Assembly: GCA_964574875.1 (NCBI GenBank)
Contig: CAZNOX010000005.1
Span: 24,719-88,718 of the forward strand
Direction of reading: 5' to 3'
Origin: DSCS01 sp035391585
GTDB taxonomy: Bacteria; Macinerneyibacteriota; Macinerneyibacteria; Macinerneyibacteriales; DSCS01
Length of the DNA stretch: 64,000 nucleotides
This document shows, in pieces, positions 35,100 through 43,177 of this stretch. A program made the position numbers and the translations under genes. The stretch's first letter is position 1; each line of letters opens with the position of its first letter. The notes beneath the pieces were generated by a model that saw only the letters and a list, made by a program, of their open reading frames with translations, made no database searches and had not been told where the DNA came from.

Positions 35100-37693
35100 A
35101 AGTCATTGCAGGCCATACCAATATGGATTTCGACTGCCTGGCCTCTATGGTCGCAGCAAGCCTTCTCTATCCCGATTTCACCCCTGTCTTTCCCGATAAT
35201 GCCGAACGGCCCGTGCGAGACTATATCAGCCGGGAGGAGCTGGGGGTCTCCTTTCTCTTTGCCTCTCAGCTGGAAAAGCCCTGTTCAGAGATGATCCTTG
35301 TGGACAATAATGATCTGAACCGGACGGGTATCCCCGAAGAGTTTCTCAGAGGCTGTTCTGTCTCTCTCGTCTATGACCATCATCCCGAAACGGGAGAGTG
35401 GCTCGCCAACAACAGTATCAGGGGAGTCTTTAAACCCTACGGGGCTAATATTTCCATCCTTTACGAGGAGATCTCCGCAAAGGGGATCGTTCTGCAGGAG
35501 GCCCACATCAGGCTCTTTCTTCTGGGGCTGTATGAAGACACCGGCTTTTTCAGTTATATCTCCCTTCATGAAGCGGATGTACGGACCTTTGCGGATCTTT
35601 TCGGGCAGTTGAAGGAGAAGGACATCTCCTATCTCTCCCGCTATCTGGTGACTGATCTCACCGCTGATCAGCTCTCTGTCATGGATGACCTGGCTAAACA
35701 GAGCACATATCTGGACACAGGCAGCGGCAAGATCGCTTTTTGCACTGCTGAACGGGAAGAGTATGTCTCCAATATCTCCTTTGTGGCCCAGCGCCTTCTT
35801 GTGATCCTTGCCGTGGAAGCGGTCTTCGTCCTGGTCCGTCTGGGCAAGACCGTCTATTTCCTGGCCAGGAGCCGCAGCCGGGCCATCGATGTCCGTGAAA
35901 GCGTCGCGTCCCTGGGAGGCGGAGGACACCCTTCTGCCGCCTATGTGGCTCTGAAGGAGATCTCATATGTGGATGCCCGTGAAAAAGTGTATGACATCAT
36001 CCTTCAATGTTATAAAAAAGAGCGCCCCTTGCGGGAGATCATGAACCGTGACGTGGTCTCGTCAACGGAGGAGGAACCCATCACCCGTGTGCGTGAGAAG
36101 ATGCTCGCCTATAATCACTCCAAGATCCCTGTCACAGACAGCGGGGGAGTGATTCTGGGCATGATCACCCAGAAAGAGGTCAACCGGCTTTTTCAGCACG
36201 ATTTCGGGCATCTCCCTGTGAAGGATTATATGGACAGGGAGGTCCCTGTGCTGGATGAAAACACGGATGTCCTCAAAGCCCGTGAAGAGATCCTTGAAAA
36301 GAGGAAATCCATGGTCATTGTGAGCCGTGACGGGCTTCTGGCGGGGATCGTCACAAAAAACGACCTGCTCCTTATGGATTTTCTGGGTGAAGGACAGAAA
36401 AGAGGGATCAGAAACCTCTCTTCCGATATCAAATACGGATTGAAGGGCATCAATTTCAACAGAGTCCATACAGCCGGGGAGATCGCAGACAGCCTCGGGT
36501 ACCGAGCTTATGTCGTCGGCGGATTTGTCCGTGACCTGCTGCTGAAACGCGCGACCTATGACATCGACCTGGTGGTAGAGGGGAGCGGAGTGGATGTGGC
36601 CCGTGCCCTGGGAGAGAAGGAGCAGGGGAAAGTGATCATCCACAAAAAATTTCAAACGGCCACAGTCCTTTTTGAAGACGGGTTCAAGATGGATATCGCC
36701 ACAGCCCGTTCGGAGACCTATGCCCGCCCGGGGGCCCTGCCCGTGGTCATGCGTTCTCCGCTGAAATATGACCTCTACCGGAGGGATTTCACCATGAATG
36801 CCATGGCCATCTCCCTGTCCACAGAGAGTTTCGGAGACCTCTATGATTTTTTCGGCGGGTACGACGACCTGAAAAAAGGAGTGCTTAAAGTCCTGCATAC
36901 CATCAGTTTTATCGAAGACCCTTCGCGGATCCTCAGGGGAGTGAGGTTTGCCGCGCGTTTTGACTTCACATTCGGAAAACAGACCCAGGGACTTTTGAAA
37001 AATGCTCTTGAGATGGATGTCCTCAAATACCTTTCCGGACGTCGTGTCAAAGATGAGCTCTTTCTGATCTTTGAAGAAGACTATCCCGAAAATGCTTTTT
37101 CTCTCATGGAAGAGTTGGGGGTCTTTCCCGCACTCTTCGAGGGGCTTCATTTTACAAAAGAAAAGGTGAAGATCTTCAGAGAGATCCGCCATACCGTCCA
37201 CTGGTACAGGCTTCTTTATTTCAAAAAGAAGATCCAGGAGAGGTTTCTCTATCTCATGGCCCTCTTCAGTGACATGGACCGGACGATCCGCCAGGAGTGC
37301 ACGGAGAAATTCGAGCTGACAAAAAGGTTTCAGACTCTTTCCGACCAGGTGGAGGCGTTTGTCAGGGAGAGGTATAAGGCCGTCCATGTGAAACGCTTTT
37401 TAAAGAAGAGCGAGATCTATGACCTTTTCCGACACCTGGAGCCGGATGCCATCCTCTATCTCATGGCCGCTTACGCTCATAATGAACGTTTTCAGCAATA
37501 TGCCTCTCTTTATATCATGGAGATCTCACGGAAAAGGCAGCTGGTGAACGGGAATGACCTGAAGGAGACAGGATTTCAAAGGGGGGAAGAACTACGTACG
37601 CTTCTGGAGACCATCCACAAAATGCACATCGACGGGGAGATCAGGACAAGGGAAGAGGCTCTTCGCTATTTAAAACGGCTGGCGACATCATAG
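35096..37693 (+). CDS. DHH phosphoesterase - CBS - CCA tRNA nucleotidyltransferase fusion
   Basis: 865 residues. A DHH domain (about 1-300) with NMDFD, DHH (94-96), EDTG and GGGGHPSAA resembles NrnA-type phosphoesterases; two CBS domains cover about 314-428; a class II polyA/CCA polymerase head and neck cover about 455-865 with GGFVRD, the metal pair DID (489-491), RRDFTMNAM and EDPSRILRGVRFAARF. This arrangement is known in several phyla, where it is often an A-adding enzyme; the tRNA gene in this window has no encoded CCA end. GTG 35096 overlaps the patatin stop and follows AGGAG. Near its 3' end lies a possible -1 frameshift site. Confidence 0.93.
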   Translation: MKVIAGHTNMDFDCLASMVAASLLYPDFTPVFPDNAERPVRDYISREELGVSFLFASQLEKPCSEMILVDNNDLNRTGIPEEFLRGCSVSLVYDHHPETGEWLANNSIRGVFKPYGANISILYEEISAKGIVLQEAHIRLFLLGLYEDTGFFSYISLHEADVRTFADLFGQLKEKDISYLSRYLVTDLTADQLSVMDDLAKQSTYLDTGSGKIAFCTAEREEYVSNISFVAQRLLVILAVEAVFVLVRLGKTVYFLARSRSRAIDVRESVASLGGGGHPSAAYVALKEISYVDAREKVYDIILQCYKKERPLREIMNRDVVSSTEEEPITRVREKMLAYNHSKIPVTDSGGVILGMITQKEVNRLFQHDFGHLPVKDYMDREVPVLDENTDVLKAREEILEKRKSMVIVSRDGLLAGIVTKNDLLLMDFLGEGQKRGIRNLSSDIKYGLKGINFNRVHTAGEIADSLGYRAYVVGGFVRDLLLKRATYDIDLVVEGSGVDVARALGEKEQGKVIIHKKFQTATVLFEDGFKMDIATARSETYARPGALPVVMRSPLKYDLYRRDFTMNAMAISLSTESFGDLYDFFGGYDDLKKGVLKVLHTISFIEDPSRILRGVRFAARFDFTFGKQTQGLLKNALEMDVLKYLSGRRVKDELFLIFEEDYPENAFSLMEELGVFPALFEGLHFTKEKVKIFREIRHTVHWYRLLYFKKKIQERFLYLMALFSDMDRTIRQECTEKFELTKRFQTLSDQVEAFVRERYKAVHVKRFLKKSEIYDLFRHLEPDAILYLMAAYAHNERFQQYASLYIMEISRKRQLVNGNDLKETGFQRGEELRTLLETIHKMHIDGEIRTREEALRYLKRLATS
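37653..37675 (+). promoter_or_regulatory. Possible -1 frameshift signal at the CCA/comF junction
   Basis: The heptamer TTTAAAA (37669-37675) is read T-TTA-AAA in the CCA frame, the X-XXY-YYZ pattern of -1 slippage, and slipping gives TTT-AAA in the comF frame. AAGAGG (37653-37658) ends exactly 10 bases before it, the spacing of the stimulator in dnaX. The zero-frame stop TAG follows at 37691. I see no convincing downstream hairpin. Confidence 0.4.
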
Positions 37694-38367
37694 AGAATCT
37701 TCTTTTTCCGCAATACTGTCCCCTCTGCGGAGAAAAGACGACCACACGGCAGGGGCTCTGTTCCCCCTGTCTGGAATCGCTTCCCCGTATCGGTGAAAAG
37801 ATCTGCACACGGTGTGGGCGCCCCATGGCTTGGCGGGGCCTGTGTCCGGAGTGTACACCCCGTCCCCCGAGCAGGGGATGGTCACAGCGGCGCTGTCTCT
37901 ACCAGTATGACGATACCATGGCTGCGCTGGTGCACAGGATGAAGTATGGAGGGGACCGGGCTCTGTTACGGGCCTTCTCCCGGAAGCTTGCTGATTTCTA
38001 CAGGGAAACGTTCAGGGAGGGGGAGCACCATGCGGTGGTCCCGGTCCCCCTGGCTTCGGCACGTCAACGGGCGAGAGGGTTCAACCAGGCTGAAGAACTG
38101 GCCGCTCTTTTACCAGGGAGAAACGGGGCGGGACTCCTGGAGCGGGTGAAGAAGACAAGGCCGCAGTCCTCACTGGGAAGTGTCCGGGAACGCCGCAGAA
38201 ATATGAGTGGAGCGTTTTGTGTCACAGAGAGTGTCCGAGGGCTTCGTCTTCTTCTTGTGGATGATGTGGTGACCAGCGGGGCAACGGCAAAAGAGGCTGC
38301 CCTGGCGTTGAAAAGAGGCGGAGCGCAGCGCGTGGATCTTCTTGCTCTCTGCCTGGCAAGGAGTTGA
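37687..38367 (+). CDS. comF: ComF-family phosphoribosyltransferase-like protein
   Basis: The conserved protein has an N-terminal double zinc finger with four Cys-x-x-Cys pairs (CPLC, CSPC, CTRC, CPEC), then a PRTase fold with PVPLASARQRARGFNQAEEL and LLLVDDVVTSGATA. ComF is a cytosolic competence helper acting with DNA-uptake helicases. The zinc finger is encoded from about 37690, but the first ATG, GTG or TTG in frame is ATG 37825, after all but the last Cys pair. The frame is open back to 37558. Either the gene starts at a non-standard codon (ATC 37687 overlaps the CCA stop) or it is made by frameshift from the CCA gene. The start given here is my choice. Confidence 0.88.
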   Translation: MIENLLFPQYCPLCGEKTTTRQGLCSPCLESLPRIGEKICTRCGRPMAWRGLCPECTPRPPSRGWSQRRCLYQYDDTMAALVHRMKYGGDRALLRAFSRKLADFYRETFREGEHHAVVPVPLASARQRARGFNQAEELAALLPGRNGAGLLERVKKTRPQSSLGSVRERRRNMSGAFCVTESVRGLRLLLVDDVVTSGATAKEAALALKRGGAQRVDLLALCLARS

Positions 38368-38370
38368 GTG

Positions 38371-39264
38371 ATGGGTTTTACAGTTCGCCCCATGCGTCCC
38401 GGGGATAAAGAGGACGTCCGGAAGATGGTGGAGACCTTATGGGAAGGGCACGACTATCTTCCCGTCCTGTTTGACAGTTGGGTGAAAGACGACAAAGGGC
38501 TCTTTGTGGCCGTGGAATACCGCGGCCGTCTGGCAGGGTGTGCGAAACTGACCTGGCTCACGGATAAGGATGCCTGGCTTGAGGGGCTGCGTTCGGACAT
38601 GGACCTCAAGACCAGGGGCATCGGACGGGCCACTCTCGACTATATCATGCCCAGGCTGGCGGCTCACGACCCTGCAACTGTACGGTTTGCCACCTATTGG
38701 GGAAATATCGGCTCCATCAAGAACTCCGAGCGGTTCGGTTTTATCCGGGAAAAGGAGCTGAATGTCAAGTCAGCGGAGATCATCTCCGGGCAAGAGGGGA
38801 GATATCACGATGAGTACCGGCGGGTGGAGAGCGGCCGGGAGAAGCTGGACCTCCTGAGGCGGACAACGTTTTTTGACAAATGCGGAGGGTATATCATCGA
38901 CGGCTGGCGTGTCTACCCGGTCAAGGAGGAGGTCTTTCCCCTCTTTTGCACCGACAGACGGGAATTCAGGAGCCTGGGGAACAGCGGAGGGGACTTTCTC
39001 TCCTTTGCCCCGGACTACCGGCCCGGAGAGGTCAAACTCACCTGTTTTGAGTGTGCTCAAGTGAAAACAGGACGTGCGCTGCTCTCCTCGTTTCTCAGAG
39101 AGATGAGAGAAAGAGGGATCACTTACGTGGAAAGTGTGATCCCCGATGACCCTCTCATGAGGCATGTCTTCGCTTCAGAAGGCATGATCAGCTGGGAAAG
39201 GGAGCACGACTACTGGATCTATTCTTTTCCCCCGAAGCTTCTCAGGGAGCGTTATGGACAGTAG
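38371..39264 (+). CDS. GNAT-family acetyltransferase, probably two GNAT folds
   Basis: 297 residues. The first half (about 1-145) is a GNAT domain: FTVRPMRPGDKEDV, AGCAKLTWL, then TRGIGRATLDYIM as the acetyl-CoA loop and IKNSERFGF. The second half (about 170-297) ends with GRALLSSFLREMRERGITYV and looks like a degenerate second GNAT fold. The substrate is unknown. AAGGAG lies 7 bases before ATG 38371. It overlaps the Nudix gene by 11 bases. Confidence 0.85.
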   Translation: MGFTVRPMRPGDKEDVRKMVETLWEGHDYLPVLFDSWVKDDKGLFVAVEYRGRLAGCAKLTWLTDKDAWLEGLRSDMDLKTRGIGRATLDYIMPRLAAHDPATVRFATYWGNIGSIKNSERFGFIREKELNVKSAEIISGQEGRYHDEYRRVESGREKLDLLRRTTFFDKCGGYIIDGWRVYPVKEEVFPLFCTDRREFRSLGNSGGDFLSFAPDYRPGEVKLTCFECAQVKTGRALLSSFLREMRERGITYVESVIPDDPLMRHVFASEGMISWEREHDYWIYSFPPKLLRERYGQ

Positions 39265-39901
39265 GATCCCACCGCCACTCTTAAGAGCGCCGAGGGAGGA
39301 CGTGTCCATCGCCACAGGGTCGGCTTCACCCCCGTCCTCAGTCTTCATCCCGTTTTTCTTTCACGACGGCCGATGGGCTCTCCTTCTGGAAAAACGCACC
39401 GGGGGGATCTCCCACCCCGGCCAGTTTGCCTTTCCCGGGGGGCATTACGAAAAAGAGGACGGCTCCCTCCTGGCCACAGCTCTCCGGGAGACATCAGAAG
39501 AGATCGGTGTTCCCCTGAGTGCCCTTGAACCCGGCGGGAAAGTGGGGGTCGTGGTCAATCCCTGGGGAAAGGTGGTCCACGGATTCTGGGGATATCTCAA
39601 CGCGGGAACTCTGGAAGACCTTCACCCCTCAACCCGGGAAGTCGATTCCCTCTATCTCCTGCCTGTGAAAGAACTCGACTCGGCCTCCTCATTCCGGACA
39701 GCGGCCATGGAGTGGAGCGCCTCTCCAGCAGGAGGGACAGGCCTCACGTCCAGAGCCCGGACTGAGGCAGCGAAAACACTCCGGCATGAGATCGTCTCTT
39801 TTCACGCCTCGTTCGGTGTCATCTGGGGGATCACAGGCCGATTTCTTCTCATGGTGCGCCAACTCCTGACCCGGGAAGGGGAGGACGTCAAAATCCCTTG
39901 A
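39254..39901 (+). CDS. Nudix hydrolase, CoA pyrophosphatase type
   Basis: 215 residues. HPGQFAFPGG followed by the Nudix box (ALRETSEEIGV) matches the UPF0035/NudL group, which cleaves coenzyme A to phosphopantetheine and 3',5'-ADP. A cytosolic house-cleaning role is likely. Its TGA stop overlaps the -35 box of the ftsH promoter. The CoA specificity is inferred from the motif. Confidence 0.88.
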   Translation: MDSRIPPPLLRAPREDVSIATGSASPPSSVFIPFFFHDGRWALLLEKRTGGISHPGQFAFPGGHYEKEDGSLLATALRETSEEIGVPLSALEPGGKVGVVVNPWGKVVHGFWGYLNAGTLEDLHPSTREVDSLYLLPVKELDSASSFRTAAMEWSASPAGGTGLTSRARTEAAKTLRHEIVSFHASFGVIWGITGRFLLMVRQLLTREGEDVKIP

Positions 39902-39925
39902 CTTTTATGCCTGTTTCTTTACAAT
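39898..39925 (+). promoter_or_regulatory. Promoter of ftsH
   Basis: TTGACT (39898-39903), 16-base spacer, TACAAT (39920-39925), about 28 bases before ATG 39954. The -35 box includes the stop codon of the Nudix gene. Confidence 0.6.
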
Positions 39926-39953
39926 TCATCAAAAGGATTAAGGAGAACTGTGC

Positions 39954-41771
39954 ATGAGTAAATTCAAAGATATCATGATATGGATCATACTCTTTTTTAT
40001 TTTTATGCTGGCCTTCAGCTGGCTGAATAAATGGCAGAAAAGCACAAAGACAGTCGAGATCACCTACAGTGAGTTCATTACCCAGGTGGAAGGGGGGAAC
40101 GTGGCTTCCGTGGAGATCCAGGAGATGGATGTCTCAGGGATATTCAAAGAGCCTTTCCCCGACAAAGCCACGGAGTTCACCACAGTCATCCCGCTGGACC
40201 AGGCCAATACCATCGACCGTCTTCTGAGCCAGAATTCCGATATCAAGATCAAAAAACCGTCATCAGGAGACTTGAAGCTGTTTCTCATCTATGTTCTTCC
40301 CACGCTGATCTTTGTGGTCTTTTTCATCATGTTCCTGCGCAATATGCAGGGGGGGAACAATAAAGCCTTCTCGTTCGGGAAAAGCCGTGCCCGCATGATC
40401 GCCAAGGGCGAAGTCGGCGTGACGTTCAATGATGTCGCCGGCTGTGAAGAAGCCAAGGAAGAGCTTGAAGAGATCATCGACTACCTGAAAGCGCCGTCCC
40501 GGTTCCAGAGGCTGGGCGGAAAGATCCCCAAAGGGGTCCTGCTTGTGGGCGCTCCCGGAACAGGGAAGACCCTCCTGGCCAAAGCCGTTGCAGGAGAGGC
40601 CAACGTGCCTTTTCTCTCGCTGAGCGGATCTGATTTTGTGGAGATGTTCGTCGGTGTGGGTGCAGCCCGTGTCCGCGACCTCTTTGAACAGGCCAAACGC
40701 GGGGCTCCTGCCATCATCTTCATCGACGAGATCGATGCCGTGGGACGTTCACGTGGTTCCGGCCTGGGGGGAGGGCATGACGAACGGGAACAGACACTGA
40801 ACCAGCTTCTCGTGGAGATGGACGGTTTCGACACCAAGCTGGGCGTCATCCTCATCGCTGCCACCAACAGGCCCGATGTCCTTGACCCCGCCCTTCTGCG
40901 TCCCGGCCGGTTTGACCGTCAGGTGGTGATCGACCTGCCCGATGTGAAAGGGCGCGAAGAGATCCTCAAGGTCCATACGCGGTCCATCCCCGTCCATGCC
41001 GATGTCCGTCTTGATATCCTGGCGAAAGCGACTCCCGGGATGAGCGGGGCTGACCTGGCGAATATGACCAATGAAGCGGCTCTTCTGGCTGCCCGTGAGA
41101 ACAAGGAAGCGGTGGAGATGGAGGATTTCGAGGAGGCCAAAGACAAAGTCCTCATGGGAAAGGCGCGTAAAAGCCTGGTCATCACGGATGAGGAGAAGAA
41201 GCGGATCGCCTATCATGAATCCGGGCATGTCCTCATCGGGAAGCTGACAAAAAACGGAGACCCCATCCACAAAGTGACCATCGTCCCCAGGGGACGGGCT
41301 CTGGGTGTGACCCATTTTCTCCCTCTGGATCAGAAACATCTCTATACCAAAGATTACCTCACCGGACTCATGCAGCGCATTCTCGGAGGGAGGGCTGCTG
41401 AGGAGATCATCTTTAATGAATACAGCAGCGGAGCCTCAGATGACCTGGAACGCGTCACGGATATCGCACGGAAGATGGTCTCCAACTGGGGGATGAGCGA
41501 TGAAGTGGGCCCCTTGACATTCGGCAAAAAAGAAGAGCATATTTTCCTGGGGCGCGATCTGGGAAGCACCCGGGATTTCAGTGAAAGCACTGCTGAAAAG
41601 ATCGACAATTCCGTGAGCAAGATCGTGACAGAAGCGTATCGTGAAGCCAGGACCATCCTGGCGGAGAATAAAGAGGTGCTCATCAGGCTTGCAGAAGCTC
41701 TTCTGGAAAAAGAAGTCCTGGAAGCAGATGAGATCGACACTCTCATCCAGGGAGAGGAGAGTCATGGATAA
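39954..41771 (+). CDS. ftsH: ATP-dependent zinc metalloprotease FtsH
   Basis: 605 residues. Two membrane segments (about 7-24 and 108-128) enclose an extracytoplasmic domain. The AAA domain has Walker A GAPGTGKT (199-206), Walker B IIFIDEID, and the second region of homology ATNRPDVLDPALLRPGRFD. The protease site is HESGH (421-425). It degrades misfolded membrane proteins and regulators. It has its own promoter and overlaps folE by 8 bases, so folate and c-di-AMP genes may share its transcript. Confidence 0.97.
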   Translation: MSKFKDIMIWIILFFIFMLAFSWLNKWQKSTKTVEITYSEFITQVEGGNVASVEIQEMDVSGIFKEPFPDKATEFTTVIPLDQANTIDRLLSQNSDIKIKKPSSGDLKLFLIYVLPTLIFVVFFIMFLRNMQGGNNKAFSFGKSRARMIAKGEVGVTFNDVAGCEEAKEELEEIIDYLKAPSRFQRLGGKIPKGVLLVGAPGTGKTLLAKAVAGEANVPFLSLSGSDFVEMFVGVGAARVRDLFEQAKRGAPAIIFIDEIDAVGRSRGSGLGGGHDEREQTLNQLLVEMDGFDTKLGVILIAATNRPDVLDPALLRPGRFDRQVVIDLPDVKGREEILKVHTRSIPVHADVRLDILAKATPGMSGADLANMTNEAALLAARENKEAVEMEDFEEAKDKVLMGKARKSLVITDEEKKRIAYHESGHVLIGKLTKNGDPIHKVTIVPRGRALGVTHFLPLDQKHLYTKDYLTGLMQRILGGRAAEEIIFNEYSSGASDDLERVTDIARKMVSNWGMSDEVGPLTFGKKEEHIFLGRDLGSTRDFSESTAEKIDNSVSKIVTEAYREARTILAENKEVLIRLAEALLEKEVLEADEIDTLIQGEESHG

Positions 41772-42336
41772 AGAGAAGATCCAGAAGGCTGTGAGGGATC
41801 TTCTGGAAGCCATCGGCGAGGATCCCGATCGGGAAGGGCTGGTGGCAACGCCCCGCCGTGTGGCGGACATGTATGAAGAGGTCTTCAGCGGCCTGAACAG
41901 AACCCAGGAAGAGCTGAAAAAGATCGTCGTGACTTTTCATGCCAATTTTGATGAAGACGAGATGGTCATCGTCAAGGACATCCCCTTCTACTCCATGTGT
42001 GAACACCATCTTCTCCCCTTTTTCGGCAAGGCCCATGTGGCTTATATCCCCAAGGAAAACCGTGTGACAGGACTCAGCAAGATCGCCCGTGCCGTGGACC
42101 TCATCTCCAGGGCCCCTCAACTCCAGGAGCGCCTGACCACGACCATCGCCGACACCATCATGACCCTGGTGAACCCCCTCGGGGTCTTTGTCATCGTGGA
42201 GGCGGAGCATCTCTGCATGATCATGAGAGGAATCAAAAAACCGGGTTCGAAAACCGTGACCTCGGCTATGAGAGGCGCCTTTAAGCGGAAGTCCACACGC
42301 GAAGAGGCCCTGTTCCTGATCAAAGGAGGGCACTGA
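41764..42336 (+). CDS. folE: GTP cyclohydrolase I
   Basis: 190 residues, the normal size. Zinc and catalytic motifs are visible: SMCEHHLLPFFGKAHVAYIP (zinc Cys and His), GLSKIARAVDLISRAPQLQE and the late EAEHLCMIMRGIKKPGS with the second zinc Cys. It makes dihydroneopterin triphosphate, the first step to folate. The folate demand fits with ThyX and the MTD1-like enzyme in the window. It overlaps ftsH by 8 bases. Confidence 0.97.
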   Translation: MDKEKIQKAVRDLLEAIGEDPDREGLVATPRRVADMYEEVFSGLNRTQEELKKIVVTFHANFDEDEMVIVKDIPFYSMCEHHLLPFFGKAHVAYIPKENRVTGLSKIARAVDLISRAPQLQERLTTTIADTIMTLVNPLGVFVIVEAEHLCMIMRGIKKPGSKTVTSAMRGAFKRKSTREEALFLIKGGH

Positions 42337-42337
42337 C

Positions 42338-43177
42338 ATCAATTTCCTGATCTATCTGCAGAATATTACCGTTCTCGATGTCCTGGATATCCTTATCGTG
42401 GCTTTTATTATCTATTATCTTCTGTTGACGTTCAAGGGCATCAAGGCTCTGCAGATGACCATCCTCCTGATGATCATCCTGCTGCTTTTCTTTGCAGCCC
42501 AATGGCTTCAGCTCCATATGCTGCACTACCTGAGCAGTCTGCTCCTGGTGATCTGGGGGATCTTTTTCCTTCTCATCTTCCAGCCTGAGTTCCGCAATAT
42601 CCTGGCTAAAGTCTCCAAGCTGCCTCTTTTTGCCCTGATCATGCGTACCGCTGTCTCGGAAGAAGAGGCCTATATCAACGAGATCATCGAAGCGGTCATG
42701 GAGATGTCGTCACGGCGGATCGGTGCACTTATCGTCTTTGAGCAGAATACAGATATCAGAAATTATATTGAAAATGCCGTCATCCTGGACGCTGCCGTGA
42801 CACGGGAGCTGCTTGTGACTATTTTTTCATTGAACACGCCGCTTCACGACGGAGCTGTGGTGATCAGAAACGGACGCATTTACGCAGCGCGCTGTGTCCT
42901 TCCCCTTCCCGAAGGAGCGAACATCCCCAGAGAATTCGGGACACGGCACAGAGCTGCCGTGGGATTGAGCGAACTCACCGATGCCGGGGTCATCGTGATC
43001 TCAGAAGAGACAAAACGGATCTCCTTTGCCCATCGCGGCCAGTTCCTCACCCGGGGGATGAAGAGGAATGAAGTCAAAGATGTCCTCTATGACCTTCTCA
43101 TTGAGAAGGAGAGGCTGGGGCAGGAGACCCTGAAGGCGGAAAAAAGAGAGGAGAGCGATGGCAAAGAGACTCCGTAA
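42338..43177 (+). CDS. cdaA: Diadenylate cyclase CdaA (c-di-AMP synthase), apparent ATC start
   Basis: 279 residues if begun at ATC 42338. Three membrane segments (about 10-32, 38-58, 66-84), then a DAC/DisA_N domain with active-site DGA (171-173) in TPLHDGAVVI and RHR (203-205) in GTRHRAAVGLSE. AAAGGAGG lies 8 bases before this ATC, and the codons that follow (INFLIYLQN...VLDVLDILIVAF) align with the usual CdaA N-terminus. The first standard start in frame is GTG 42398, inside membrane segment 1 and with no ribosome site; a stop sits at 42317. CdaA is followed by its regulator CdaR. Confidence 0.92.
   Translation: MNFLIYLQNITVLDVLDILIVAFIIYYLLLTFKGIKALQMTILLMIILLLFFAAQWLQLHMLHYLSSLLLVIWGIFFLLIFQPEFRNILAKVSKLPLFALIMRTAVSEEEAYINEIIEAVMEMSSRRIGALIVFEQNTDIRNYIENAVILDAAVTRELLVTIFSLNTPLHDGAVVIRNGRIYAARCVLPLPEGANIPREFGTRHRAAVGLSELTDAGVIVISEETKRISFAHRGQFLTRGMKRNEVKDVLYDLLIEKERLGQETLKAEKREESDGKETP

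Noticed and set aside
36062..37387. Antisense frame of about 440 codons inside the CCA gene
   Set aside because: The sense strand carries the polymerase and CBS motifs; the antisense product looks like no known family.
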